Shown: positions 12,359 through 24,189 of the stretch, one piece after another | Layout of the letters: every line of letters begins with the position of its first letter | How positions within the stretch are numbered: position 1 is the stretch's first letter | Notes under the pieces: model-generated | What the model was told of the DNA's origin: nothing | Seen by the model: the letters and a program-made list of their open reading frames with translations, nothing else | Databases searched by the model: none | Assembly (NCBI GenBank): GCA_020746875.1 | Contig: JAGTJL010000032.1 | Span: 62,001-126,000, forward strand | Direction: 5' to 3' | DNA from: Rhexocercosporidium sp. MPI-PUGE-AT-0058 | Taxonomy: Eukaryota > Ascomycota > Leotiomycetes > Helotiales | DNA length: 64,000 bases | Program-made: the position numbers and the translations under genes

Positions 12359-12750
12359 GTAGTGGAGGACAAGAGTTAGTCAGCGGACGGAAGTTATGAT
12401 ACGATGTTTCTACTGCGCAGAGAAAAGAACACAACCGTACGTTACTGAAGTCAACGACAGCAGAATTAAGATCAATTTCAAAGTATCGAAATTGAAAGGC
12501 TTCTCTCTTTGCCTAACCACCAATTGGATCGGGTCAGTTCAAGCTAGGTACTCCTTTCTGCTCCTCATCAATCAGAATTGATCTGAACCGGGGCCGAATA
12601 TTACCCCAGACAGAAAGTGCCCAGGACCAGGAGAGGATATGGGGTAGTTTCCAGCGGAGCGGGACATACCCTGAGCCTTGAACATTGAGCCTCCAGCCGC
12701 TAGGCCCATGACTCTTAGTTATTCAAGAGATATTCGGCGACTGAACTTTG

Positions 12751-12793
12751 CGGGGTGAAAGTCAAAGTCCAATTCAAATCCGGGGTGAAAGTC
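12751..12793. repeat. 13-bp direct repeat, two copies
   Basis: CGGGGTGAAAGTC occurs at 12751-12763 and again at 12781-12793, in the same orientation and 30 bases apart. The role is unknown. The paired sites could be a short tandem duplication remnant or a factor-binding pair. Confidence 0.5.
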
Positions 12794-13930
12794 GCGTTGG
12801 CTGAATCTAAGGAGCGGAGAGAAGACCGAAGTTGGGCCTCGGCTGGGGTCTGGGGTGAACGATCAGGAAAGGGCAAGACATCGCGAAAGCTTAAATGTAC
12901 CTGACAGCTGGGCTGCCGTCTGTATTTCAAAGAGTGGCAAATATGCCGTGGGGAGGATTAGTGGTTTTGCGCTTTTTCCTTACAACCGAGATGCTGGATG
13001 AGTATTTACTCAATCCACCTCCAAAATTCGCAACCACCTTCACTGCAGTCTAAATAAGACAAGACAAGTCATTGCCCAGAACCTACCCGAAGCTTCAAAG
13101 GCTTGGATTTCACTATCCGATTGGCCGATTCAGTATCATGAAGAACACAGCACGTGATATCTAGCCTGCAGAGGAAGGTGGGTAGATTCAAAGTGAACGG
13201 GTGAAATATCCTCATCTGACCACCTCAAACCCGAGAGACAAGAGAGGAGATTCTGTACGTGTGTCAAGAGTGTGAAACTGCAGCCATCAGGATTCAACTA
13301 TCGGTAAATGTCGGTTCTTGTTCTCAGCTATCCATGCACGTTTCATCCCAGCTCAACCACCATCGGATGCGGGGAAAGCTGGGGGGTTGCCACCAAAGCC
13401 TGCCATCTGCTCTTCGGGTGCAAGTTCTAATTCGCTGCACACCCATCCACATCCTTACCTTTACCCCGGAAGCAGCACGACATATTCAGATATATCTGAC
13501 ATTTGATTGGGTGAGGATTGTTGGTGCAGCTGTGGATGGGCTGTCATGTGTCTGTCGCTCGCTCTCGGGCCAAGACTCGGCGAATTTATTCGAAGACCCA
13601 GTGTTTTGTTTGCTTTGGTTTGGATAAGAGAGTGGGGCGGCATGTAAAAATTTGAGATGCGTTACGGTAAGCTGCTCTGATCTAGCTCTGCCCACGGCTA
13701 GGAGGTGAGGAGAAGAGGAGATGAAAGAGAGGAAGATGGCGGGGAGATCCTAGATGGTGTGACGGCGGGCACGAGAAGAATATTCGAGAGCGTGATAGCG
13801 TGGAGTTACTTTGACTAGACTGGGCTGGACAGGGTTTGACACATTATCGAGAGCCAGCGAGGAAGAGACGGCGAGAGAGATTGGCAAGGTCGTACGTATA
13901 ATAAGAGGGGTCAAGTCCCCAGATTTCTGT

Positions 13931-14012
13931 TAGGTTTTTCTCCCTTCCCCTTCACTCTGGTCTTCCCTCCTCTATCCTCTATCCTACCCTCCTCTCCTCT
14001 TCTCTTCTCCAT
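13931..14012 (+). promoter_or_regulatory. CT-rich tract upstream of the transporter gene
   Basis: An almost pure pyrimidine run (for example CTTCCCTCCTCTATCCTCTA) lies about 250-335 bases before the start codon. CT blocks of this kind mark transcription start regions of many filamentous fungal genes. Its function here is inferred from position. Confidence 0.4.
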
Positions 14013-14265
14013 CCTGCACCCCATTAATCTGCTTTACTGCAGCTCCTCCACACCTGACGAACCCCCATTCTTGCTGCCTTTGCCGAGTACAGACCGAAGG
14101 GCTGAAGATCGCCGTCCTGTTGCTGCTGTAGACTAGCGTAGCATTGAGCTGGTTTGTCTACTCTCCTCAAAATATACGAATAGAGAGGCGAATACGCAAT
14201 ACAGCAAAAGGGACAAATCAATCTTCACCCCGAACACTCACCAGGGCACTCCCCTCTCCACAACC

Positions 14266-16480
14266 ATGGATCCCAAATCCGACTCAATTGACCCCTCCAC
14301 GACGACCTCTCCTCCCCTCCATTTCCCCGAGAAAGACAACCTCGCACATACGAAGTCCATGAACGAAGTAATCCACAATGCGAAGAACGCCACCGACAAG
14401 GAACATTCTATGACTCTGTGGCAGGGGTTGAAGCTATATCCCAAGGCTGTGGGCTGGAGTGTGTTGATCAGCACTTGTATTGTTATGGAGGGGTATGACT
14501 TGTGCTTGTTGAGCAGTTTTTGTGAGTAAGCTGGATTTTCTCTTAGTGATATACAGGATATGAGCTTTGGTGGAGGGTTTGAAGACGATATTCAGGAAGG
14601 GAGGCGAGCGGGGAGGGCCGGTGCTACATATATAGGATTATCAAAGAGTATGAACTGGACTCCGACTAATAAACCCCAGACGCCTTTCCCCAATTCAACA
14701 AAAAATACGGAAAGCAGCTCCCAAACGGAGACTGGCAAATCCCCGCCCCATGGCAAGCCGGACTCAGCAACGTTCGTCTCCCTTCCCTCTTTCTCGACAG
14801 ACACCAGACTAACGAGTCAAAAACAGGGTGCCAATGTAGGAGAAATCATCGGACTCTTCATCAACGGTTACGTTTCAGAACGCTTCGGATATAGATATAC
14901 GGTCATGACTTGTCTCACGCTTATTATTGCTTTCACGGCTATTTTCTTCACGGCTCAGACGGTTGTGCATTTGCAGGTTGCTGAGGTGCTTTGTGGTATT
15001 GTGAGTCTTTTTCTCTTCTCGAAAATGAATGAAAGAATGTTGAACTAATAATATCACAGCCATGGGGTGTTTTCCAGACTCGTAAGTCTTCAAAATTTGG
15101 CTTGAATTGCATCGAGATGAGACACGGGAGGTTGACTTGCATGTTTAGTCACCATCACATACGCCTCTGAAGTCTGCCCTGTCGCTCTCCGCGGTTACCT
15201 GACCACTTACGTGAATTTCTGCTGGGGTCTCGGACAAGTAATTGGTATCGGAGTTGTCAAATCCATGTTGCCTCGCCACGACGAATGGGCGTACGTTTTC
15301 CCTCCCCTCCTTCTCTCACCCCATCAGAACAAGGCTAATAACTACCAGCTATCGCATCCCCTACGGTCTTCAATGGATGTGGCCAGTCCCTCTCCTCATC
15401 GGCGTAGCGCTCGCTCCTGAATCCCCTTGGTGGCTCGTCCGTAAAGGCCGTACCGAAGAAGCGAAGAAATCGCTGTTACGGTTGACGAGTCTGGATAAGG
15501 AGACGGATTTTGACGCTGATGAAACGATCAGTATGATGGTTCACACGACTGCTTTGGAAGAGAAGGTTAGTCTCCCTACGTTTCCCCCACCCTTGTCCTC
15601 TATCACCTCTTGAGTCGCACAACCTTCATTACCTTATCCCACGTACAATTTGCCCCTCAACTAACATTGCCCTCAGATCACGCGAGGCGCATCCTACCTC
15701 GACTGCTTCCGCGGCACCGACCGCCGCCGCACCGAAATCGTCTGCATGGTCTGGGCGATCCAGAACCTCTCCGGAAACTCCTTCTCCGGATACAGCACCT
15801 ACTTCCTTCAACAAGCCGGACTCGAGACCTCCAAGGCGTTCGATTTCTCCCTTGGCCAATACGGCATAAACATGATCGGCGTCTTCGGCGCCTGGTTCCT
15901 GATGTCCTGGGGAATTGGTCGACGGGCACTCTATCTGTACGGTCTTTGTGGACTTTGCACTATGCTTTTCATAATGGGGTTCCTTGGACTCGTGCCAGAA
16001 GCGCATCGGAAGGAGAGTTCGCTGGCTACGGGTAGTATCATGTTGGTCTGGGCGCTCTTCTACCAACTGTCTGTAGGAACAGTATGCTACTCCCTCGTCG
16101 CCGAACTGTCCACCCGCCGCTTGCAGATCAAGACCGTCGTCCTCGGCCGCAACCTCTACAACATCGTCGGTATAATCTGCTCGGTCCTAACCCCGTACAT
16201 GCTCAACCCAGGCGAATGGGACTGGGGTAACTACGCGGGCTTCTTCTGGGCAGCGATCTGCTTCTGTTGTATCGTGTATACCTACTTCAGGTTGCCTGAG
16301 CCGATGGGACGCAGTTTTGCGGAGTTGGATTTGTTGTTTGAGAGGGGGATTAGTGCAAGGAAGTTTAAGACGACGCAGGTGGATGTGTTCAGTGAGGAGG
16401 TGGATGAGAGGACCATGGGCAATTACGAGGAGAAGTTGGAGGTGAGGCATCTTGAGGGCGAGGGGGCTGTGAAGTCGTGA
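14266..16480 (+). CDS. MFS sugar transporter, alpha-glucoside permease type
   Basis: This is a plasma-membrane H+/sugar symporter of the major facilitator superfamily, likely taking up maltose or another alpha-glucoside. Exons are 14266-14521, 14680-14771, 14827-15000, 15060-15081, 15149-15290, 15349-15565 and 15677-16480, giving 568 residues. The 22-bp fourth exon (PWGVFQT) is required for the frame. Hydrophilic N-terminus with KNATDKEHSMTLWQGLKLYP, then GYDLCLLSSFYAFPQFNKKY, NGYVSERFGYR (the loop 2-3 signature) and the PESPWWLV motif at the sixth helix. The second six-helix half ends in a hydrophilic tail with PEPMGRSFAELDLLFE, typical of the sugar-porter family. All boundaries are canonical and no lesion is visible. 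Substrate is inferred from family resemblance only. Confidence 0.9.
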
Positions 16481-16767
16481 ATGCATCAATGCAATGAATG
16501 GCTCGCGGCTGGGTGCGTGGATGAATGGTTGGCTAATGCGGATTTTTTTAATGTTGTAGTCTCGACCGCCTCTTGCTTGAGATTTTGCTTGCTTGCTATG
16601 AATTACTCTTTCTTGTCGGTATTCATGTTTACGGCGCTTTCTTGGTTGAGGGGTCTGGAGTGAGGTTTGGCGGGCTTGTTTGAACGAATGGAAGAATGGA
16701 TGGTCCATGGATGGCTATTGAGCTTTGACACGCAGATCCACATACCTTTGCCGAAATCCTCAAGAAA
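16481..16767. other. short intergenic region
   Basis: This holds the transporter 3' end. No other feature is visible up to the left terminus of the transposon. Confidence 0.5.
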
Positions 16768-16798
16768 TATCCGAGGGGCTGCTGCCAGGGTTGACTTG
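16768..16798 (+). repeat. left terminal inverted repeat of the piggyBac element
   Basis: It begins TATCCGAGGGGCTGCTGCCA and is identical over 31 bases to the reverse complement of 18787-18817. Confidence 0.9.
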
Positions 16799-16875
16799 GC
16801 CAAAGCGCAGGGTTGCCTCGGCTAATTCTGGCCAATCAGAGAGCCGCATTTCGGTCGAATTCATCCAAATTCTGG

Positions 16876-18662
16876 TTACTCGCTATGAAATCTACTAAAA
16901 CAAGGCCTATCTTTACATAAATGGATGTCGCATTCTTTACAACCAAATATCGTCTGTTTCTTTGCAAAAGACCGACCCTGATTTGCTAATATTTGACTCA
17001 ATGCAACCCGTTTCGTAGGCCTGTCTCCAAACCTCCCTCCTTTACATGCAACACACCAACTCTTTTTAGCCATTTTAACCTGTTGGTGGAGATGTAGCGG
17101 TCTGAGGTCAGCTTCTTAACTAACAATAAAAACTCTCTTTTTTAGGCTCCGTTGAGAAGCCTTATCTGCCATAGTAAATAGCCCCTTGACGAGTACCCGT
17201 CGAAACTCTTGCTGGCTTCTGAAAGACAGCTTCCGCGGCTCTTCAACTTCAGACCGCTTAACTAGCAAGTAACAGTTTACCAGAATAAGCCTAAATAACC
17301 AGTGCTTAATAGCTTGGTGGCCTCCCCGGCGTACCTCTCTCAAACCAGGCTTTTGAGCAATTAGATGATCCCCTTGATCCACAGCTCCCATATTGTGATT
17401 ATAGCTATCAGCTACCACCGGAATAAGTAGTACTTTAGTAGCTCCTTCCGCAAAGGGTACTCGGGATGTCTTTGCCTTTGAGCTTATCTCTTTTGGGCGT
17501 TTTCTTCTTCGTTCGATAGTTTCATCCGCTGACAAGACCGATGTTATAAATAGGACAAAAGCTTGATCCTTCCAGCCGATTTGGAGTGTTTTGCCGTCAA
17601 CTGTAAGGTAGGCATAAAGCTGTCCCTATGGAATAATATCGTTCTTGTCTAACTTCTTCAAATCCAATAGTTCTTTAACAACGCCGGAGTTGGTTCGACA
17701 CGTGCCGGTGACGCCAAAGCTTAAGGTTCTTGCGTACGCCACGAATTTGGCTGACACAAAAAGATTGTCTAGGAAGGCATGGTATCCGTAACCTGTTAAA
17801 AGCTCTGGTAACCGCTGTAAAAGCTTTAAAACCACCGCTTAGGTCTTGTTCCCTCCCTTACCGGCTTTTTTGGTACCGCCTAATGCAACCGGTGTAGGAG
17901 TATCCACAGGCCCATTTCCTGCCCCTGGAATATGCCAATTCCAAGCAAGAATGAATCCGGTACAAGCAATCGCCCATACTTTGAAGCCTGTAAGCGTGGG
18001 TTTATTTAGTACTGTAATAGCTTCTTTAGCTTGCCCTTCGTACCGGATCATGTACTCATCCACTGCAATATCTCTTCTAGGCACGTATACCGAAAGATTA
18101 ATATCCTGGATATGGCTTGAGAGCTTATCTACCTATTAAAAGTTAGTAAATTTAATACCCGGGCATTAATACTTACTCGTTCATATAGTCCCGAAGCCTC
18201 ACTTCCAGCTAGCCTCACACGCATATAGAGCTCTTGAAACCGATCCCTTAACATGTGACGTATAATATCATAGTGAGCGAGATATTCTTTATTTGCCCAA
18301 TAATTAGAGATCTCGTGCTGTACATTATACGTCATATAAATACGTATAGCAAAATATACGTAGAGCTCTCCACGGGTAGTAAGGTACCAAAGGAGGGGTC
18401 GTGCATATAGCTGAGAATAGTCCTCTACGTCTCGGACGTAATTATTCGTCTTCTCAACTATCTAATCCATTATTTCAGAGGTGAAATACATAGTAAAAAG
18501 GGACAGCGGATCGTCTGCATCAACGTGTTCTGGAAGCCGGATTTCAGGGGGGAATGCCGGTAATTTCATAGGATAAAAAGTGTCCCCGTGACTTTTTAAT
18601 GGCGGCGCATCCGGGCGACGGGTTCCTGGATCTGTAGGATCTGCAACTGTATCCTCTAGCAT
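16876..18662 (-). pseudogene. piggyBac transposase, four nonsense mutations
   Basis: Exons are 18177-18662 and 16876-18132 (44-bp intron with GTAAGT donor and CTAAC branch point); together 581 codons with no indel. The catalytic aspartates of piggyBac can be placed: AVDEYM, FLDNLFVS, and the pair in GAVDQGD. A cysteine-rich C-terminal zinc-binding domain is present (CVACKG, CKECDIHLC). The frame has stops at 18462-18464 (TAG), 17839-17841 (TAA), 17626-17628 (TAG) and 17116-17118 (TAA). Each can be explained by one C-to-T or G-to-A change: CAG or CAA to a stop three times, and TGG (or CAG) once. All are CpA-to-TpA on one strand, the pattern left by RIP. The element could not make its own transposase. 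Confidence 0.88.
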
Positions 18663-18786
18663 TGTGGTGATAATAAAAATGATGATTTCAGGTATAAATT
18701 ACGGTTTGTTTACATATCAACAACAGCCCTGGATTTTGGTGTTCCTCCGGAATAACTGTTTTTGCGGCTCCGGGCAAGGGTCTGGG

Positions 18787-18817
18787 CAAGTCAACCCTGG
18801 CAGCAGCCCCTCGGATA
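18787..18817 (-). repeat. right terminal inverted repeat of the piggyBac element
   Basis: Read on the minus strand it begins TATCCGAGGGGCTGCTGCCA, matching the left terminus over 31 of 31 bases. Similarity falls off immediately inside. Confidence 0.9.
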
Positions 18818-21683
18818 ACAAATCCTCCAATTGAGAGAACTTGTGTGGAGGTGGGAGTAGCAGGACCGTGGCGCACTAGCAAGAGCGCGACAGAGCAAAC
18901 CTTGACTGGGAATTCTGTAATCTGATATCACTATCTATCTATGTCTGAATTACCTCGGTGCATCTTCCACAAACCATCGATACCTTAAGGCGCGTATGAA
19001 ATCAACCCAGTGATTGAAAACGATGCTAGTATCCCAATTTCTGGCTAAAAGGATGAAAAGGAAGGACGATTACGGAATACTTTGGCCTGTGTCTTTAAAT
19101 ATAGGACTTTCGGGGTTGAGTTCACATCCAAGGGGTTGAAATAAAGAAAAGGAAAAAGTAAAGAAGAATAGGGGGAGCATAGCTTGGTCCAGTCCGATAC
19201 AGAATCTCAAGTTTGACCTTCAGTTCTCAATGCTGGGTTTCTAATGCAGTGACTTTAACTCATTAATCTTACCGATAATTCCTTTCTCTTCCTTCATTGT
19301 CTACCGTAAATTCGAGACTTGAGAGCCCTACTCGGAAACTGCCTCGGAAATCTCATCCCGCAAGCTTATTCTTCTTTCCTTCTTATTCAATCACTGGGGA
19401 CCAAGTCAAATCAAGTCAGCTCTCACTTCAATCAGTCTATCCGTAAATACAGCCTCCTCGCTAAACCCCTTCGCAAGCCAAACCCGCATTCATTGGCCCC
19501 ACCATCTCAGGGGAACACCAGGAACGGTCCCAGACTTTACGCCTTTTCTTTTTCCCTTACAAAAACAAATCAAGACTGGAGCTTGTACCTGTGTACCTGT
19601 GTACCTTGTTACCTGTACCGGACCCAAACTTTCCCCTCTCAATCAATCAATTAAAAGAAGTGAACAACCTCTCCCAAAATTTCTTCCCCCACCTACTTTC
19701 TCTCCCCTCGCAAAATACAGTTCAATACGGTAGCCGACCCCCACTCTTGCCCTCCCTGCCTCCCCTCCCCTCCATCCCGCCCGTCCACTTCAATCGCCAA
19801 GCCTCACAATTCCGCTCCGCTGCCCCACCCACCGGCAAGTAAGGTAAGGTAAGCCGAAGAAACCCTGGCGCGGGATGACGCCGCTCCCCTCCCTTGCCGC
19901 CTTTACCTTCCTTTTGCTTTCGTTCCCGTACGTTGCTGGTCTTTACCTTTCCACATGGAGCGGTCTAGACTTTTCTTCTCTCCTCTTCATATGCATGAGA
20001 TCATGTTGAGGTGGCGAATTTGTTCATGGTTTTCGTTCTTGCATATGCTGGGGAGAGAAAAGGAGTTTAGGGACAAGGAGGGGAGGGAGTACAGTACCGG
20101 ATGTGGTTATGCGATGTGTTGTGATTCGGGTTTTCAGGTGGTGAGCTTAGTAGAATGGAGAGGAGAGGATTGGGGAGTCGGGATACATTGGTACGTACGG
20201 AAAGTACTGTGATGAGGGCGGGTCGGGTTTGTTAGGATGATAGAAGATGGAAGCGTGTGTGATGACATGCATGTTGATGTGCAGGTAGTGTGGTCGGAGT
20301 CAGGTAAATTAAAGGCAGGTCGCATCAGCTTACCACCCTCAATAGGTCCAATACCTTCCAATACTAAACCATTGCGCTCTGGTATAGAAATCGCAATCAC
20401 AATCACATTATATTCTATATCTCAATCCTAGTCCTAATCGTTTCTGTGAAATGGAGAGAGCTGGTTTCTTGATTGAATGATTTCGATTTGATATTCTGTG
20501 ATCTGATATATGAAAATCCCTCAAACCCTCCCATCCCATCCCTTTCCTTTCCGTTCCTTCCCAAGCTAAATCAAACCGCAACCAGACTCCCACTTTCCCC
20601 TTCTACTGCGACTTTTGATATAGATTTGTGTTGTGTTGAGTTGTAGTGTGTTGTATTTTGTGGTGTGGTATATTTGTGTTGTTCATGAATCTATCAATAG
20701 ACTCTGGCCTTCCATACTCCCCACAGCATTTTTTTACCAACTGGATTGATCCATCCCTCTACCCCTCCACACACACAGCACAGTACAGTACTGTATCCAT
20801 CTTATAAGCCGTACCCCTCCAGCTTGCTGGCTTTTCCAGATATCCACCCTCCAACCAACCAATCCAGCCCCGGATTAGACCCCTCCCGGCCTGCCACACC
20901 GACCGTACCCTACAGCGCACAGCACATATTTGAGAAATGATAAAAGCGAACAGAGAATGGTCGAGATCCGCTACTGTTGACATGTCCACCTCCCCTCCTG
21001 CATGAGAAAAATGCACGATACACTCCACCTACTAGTCACCCAGTATCAACACCAAAAAGCTTTCTTGCGGAAAAATAGAGATGAGAGAAAAGCGTAACAT
21101 CAAGAACAAAAACACAGCAGAGTAGGCAGGTAGCCAGACGCAGAACAAAGACGCAAGAAAAGAAACTCGTATGATATGTTCGTGCGTCAGTCATAAAGGA
21201 GTGTAAGGTAAGGTATACCGGCCTCCACCTTCATCTTCTTCCCATCCATCCTTCTAATTCCCCTCCCTGCCAAGTAGCCCAATTGAAAGAATAGACCAGA
21301 CAACACCGTCAGGATTCCATAAACCAAATTACAACAGACTAGTGCGACACGAAAAAGCAAACAAACATAACAGAACAGAACAGAACAGAACAGAACGCCA
21401 TGCTGGAACATTGACAGAGCTAGCAGGAAAGAAAAAAAGAGTACAACGCCAAGAACCCCAAATTCGGGATTTGAAGCGCGTATGCAGGAGGAAAATTTCG
21501 ATAGACAGAGGATCCGCATAGAACTCATCGAAGGACTTTTGTCTTGACGTGTACCGAGAGGTGCGAGAGATGTAAGTGTGACCGAGAAGAGAACCGTTGA
21601 TACACGAATGAAGTGCTGTCGAGATCGCATCAAAGCTCGGAGCAATGACTCGTATCGGGTTGTGGACCCACTCGTCTGGCCAA
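18818..21683. other. long gene-free stretch
   Basis: No supported gene was seen in 2.9 kb. The part from 19300 to 19900 is very pyrimidine-rich on the plus strand, like a fungal leader or promoter, but no open frame of useful length follows. The right end includes the 3' end of the Zn2Cys6 gene. A non-coding transcript cannot be excluded from sequence. Confidence 0.4.
21371..21396 (+). repeat. (CAGAA)n pentanucleotide microsatellite
   Basis: Five perfect copies of CAGAA plus one base lie in the presumed 3' flank of the Zn2Cys6 regulator gene. It is expected to vary in length. Confidence 0.8.
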
Positions 21684-24189
21684 CTACCGCTTTCTCTTCT
21701 TGCTCTTATCTGGGCTACCTTGACCGCCAGCTGTCGCTGTCGGCGGCAAGAATCCCATCTCCAATGCAAGGTCATCTTTCTTGACGGGTACACCCATGTG
21801 CCGTCCATACCGGCCCTTGCGACCATTCCCCTCGTCCTCACTGACGCATTGGTCTGCACTTAGGCCGGCGTCTTTGCATCGCTGGCAAGGACGTTGACGG
21901 TCGCAACCCTTCTTGCTCTTGCGGCATCGCTGACAGCGGGGCTTGGAAGAAAGATCCTCTTCATCCTCACCAAGTTGATTCTGGAAATTCAATGCAGATG
22001 CATTGGATGTCTTGCGCGACTGAGGAGGCAACGATGTCGGAGAGATTGGCTTGGCACTGGTAGGGGCACTGACTGACTTCTTGGATTTGATGTGGCCTGG
22101 ACGCGAGCTCCTTGGTTTCGACTTAACTTTAACTCCAGAGGCGCTTGTACGGGGTTTACCCATGATCGGTACACTCTTAGATTTGGACATCTTAAGCTTG
22201 TCATCCACGTCCATAGGATCGTCTTTGAAACCAGGCCTGAACGTTTCATCGCGACCATCTTCGTAGTCACCCTCATCTCCACTTGGCTCTGTACTGTCCT
22301 GACTGGGCAAGATATCGTCCAGGTGTTGACGGAACTTCTTGACATGACCAGGTGGGAGAATCGGGCTTGCCTCGCGCTTCATTCGACGTGGAGGAGGAAG
22401 CTCTGGCTCACTCTCGATCTCACTATCAGAAGTAGCTCCTGTGGAGGAGGCAGCATCTGCCTTTCCACTGAACGTATCGTCAAGCGTCGAGGCGGAAGTG
22501 CGACCGTGAGAGATATTTGACATCTCGCCCAATCTCATCAGTTGAAGTGCCACGTCCTTGTCTTCCTCGGAAACGCAGCTGCCAACAGTTGGATCAGGTG
22601 TAGGTAGTATACCAGAGCTGTTGCCGCCGGGTGTACTGCCAATTGATTGGCGATTTGGTGGGTATGCTGCACCTCTTGTGCGACGACTTGGAGCTGGTGT
22701 GGTATACAATCCAGGCTGTCCAAACCCATTGCTATAACTCTGCGGTGATTGTAGAGGCTGAGGGTTCGAGAATGGATTGTGTGATGGGTTCGTGAAGGGG
22801 AATGCTGAACGTTGATGCTCCATGCGACGAGCGGGTGAGACAGAAGAATTCGAAGTGGCAGCCGGCATCTGCGGAGGAGCAAACAAAGGCAATTCCTGCA
22901 GAAGGAGCAAATTAGTACTCGAACAAGGAATTTCGAGACATTCGAGATATGTGAAGACTTACTGAACTCTCAAACTTCGCTCTCTTGCGTCTCCCACCCT
23001 CAACAATATTGTCCAAACTGATCTCTGTGTTTCCAATGTGCTCACTCTTTGTTCTGCTGGAAACTGAACCAGGTGCTCCATCTCCGCTACTGTATCCAGT
23101 CAATCCATCGCTGTGGTTGTCTGCGAAGCTGCCATGTGCGCTCGATCCTCTGCTCTTGAAGCCTGATCGCGATCGACTCTTCTTCATAGGTGGCGGATTT
23201 GTACTGGCAGATGCGCTGCGACGACCACGACCCTGACCACCATTAGGAGAGATGCTACGCTTACGAGAAGTCCTCGAGTTTGGTCTAGATAGGGGTTGGC
23301 CATAACTAAGCGCCTGTGCTGGTTGTGGAGGGGGCATGTGGTGACCATCACCAGGATAGTACGCCTGCTGCAGAACTGGCGAGCCAGAATGATATGATGC
23401 TGGACCGTATGTGCCAGTCGCTGGTACCGGCTCCTCAATTACTCGTACGTACACGACCATGTTGTTTCGAAGGTTCTCGTATCGGGCGATGAGGGTGTTT
23501 CCTTGATCGTCTTCGAAACTGACCCCTTTCGCACCGCCGGGACCAGCGTAAAGGCCATAGAAGTTCTTGACCGTCGTCACGATCGAGTCTGTGGTATCAT
23601 GGGGGAATATTTGGACCCTCATGGGGAGTCGCGCACGGTATTGGGGCGATTCGGGGAAAAGGAGCTCGAATGCGACACTCTTGGGTGTCGGACTCCCAAA
23701 AGGTGACATGCTTGCAGTGTGTGGAGTTGTGCAACTGGATTGAGCAGTCCCGTAGACTGCTGGCGGTGTAGCCATTCTCTGATTGCCAGTTCCCATGTCT
23801 ATGCCTGCCATTGTGTTCCGGGTCGGATACGAGTGAGTCGAAGGAGGAGGAGCGGAGGCGCTGAGAAAAGGAATTTGTGCGTTTGATGATTCTGTGCCAG
23901 AAAGAAGATTGGAAAGTTCCATTCCCCTATATGCAGAATATTTCTCGGGGGATTGCAGTGACTTGTTGTCAAACGATGGTTGTGGGTTGAGGTGGAAAGG
24001 TTGTGTGCTGGCGGATGGGGCCGGCTGTCGCAAAGTAGGAGGATGGAGCTGGACAGAACGAATGTGGTGGGATTCTCGAGCTAGATAGAAAGGGTCGTCA
24101 GTATGATTGAGAATATGGTTATGGATGTTATTGGAGACGGATTTGATGGAAGGTTGGAAGAAATGATGGGATTGTGGACTGCGCGGCAT
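21684..24189 (-). CDS. Zn2Cys6 fungal transcription regulator with C-terminal finger
   Basis: Two minus-strand exons, 22963-24189 and 21684-22895, give 812 residues across a 67-bp canonical intron (phase 0, FESS to ELPLF). The zinc cluster CQRCRKSKKGCDRQRPCQRC continues to a sixth cysteine in DAGLSADQC (CX2CX6CX5CX2CX8C). It is near the C-terminus, about residues 730-759, unlike most fungal regulators where it is N-terminal. A basic KKRKR tail follows. Residues about 172-253 (from VAFELLFPES to VVYVRVIEE) look like a folded domain, possibly ubiquitin/PB1-like. The rest is low-complexity Ser/Pro/Gln with acidic stretches. GTAAGT sites on the minus strand near 24310 and 24490 may be donors of 5' UTR introns. 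A nuclear DNA-binding regulator is probable; targets are unknown. Confidence 0.85.

Larger units (their letters stand above)
12359..14265. other. gene-free region with transporter promoter
   Basis: No supported gene was seen. Short frames on both strands overlap and have no motif. The right-hand end must contain the promoter and leader of the sugar transporter gene. Confidence 0.45.
16768..18817 (-). mobile_element. piggyBac-family DNA transposon, about 2.05 kb
   Basis: The element is bounded by 31-bp perfect inverted repeats (16768-16798 and 18787-18817). It contains one gene on the minus strand encoding a DDE_Tnp_1_7 (piggyBac) transposase with one short intron. The expected TTAA target duplication is not seen: taking CCGAGG as the terminus, the flanking four bases are ATAT on the left and ATAA on the right. 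Perfect termini argue for fairly recent arrival, or for constraint. The transposase is inactivated by four stop codons. Confidence 0.88.

Noticed and set aside
15610..16066. Frames of 141-145 codons on both strands inside the sugar transporter
   Set aside because: They are shadows of the GC-rich seventh exon of the transporter, whose frame has clear helices and family motifs.
18133..18176. A further in-frame stop in the transposase
   Set aside because: It falls in a 44-bp intron with GTAAGT donor, CTAAC branch point and TAG acceptor, so it is not counted among the nonsense mutations.
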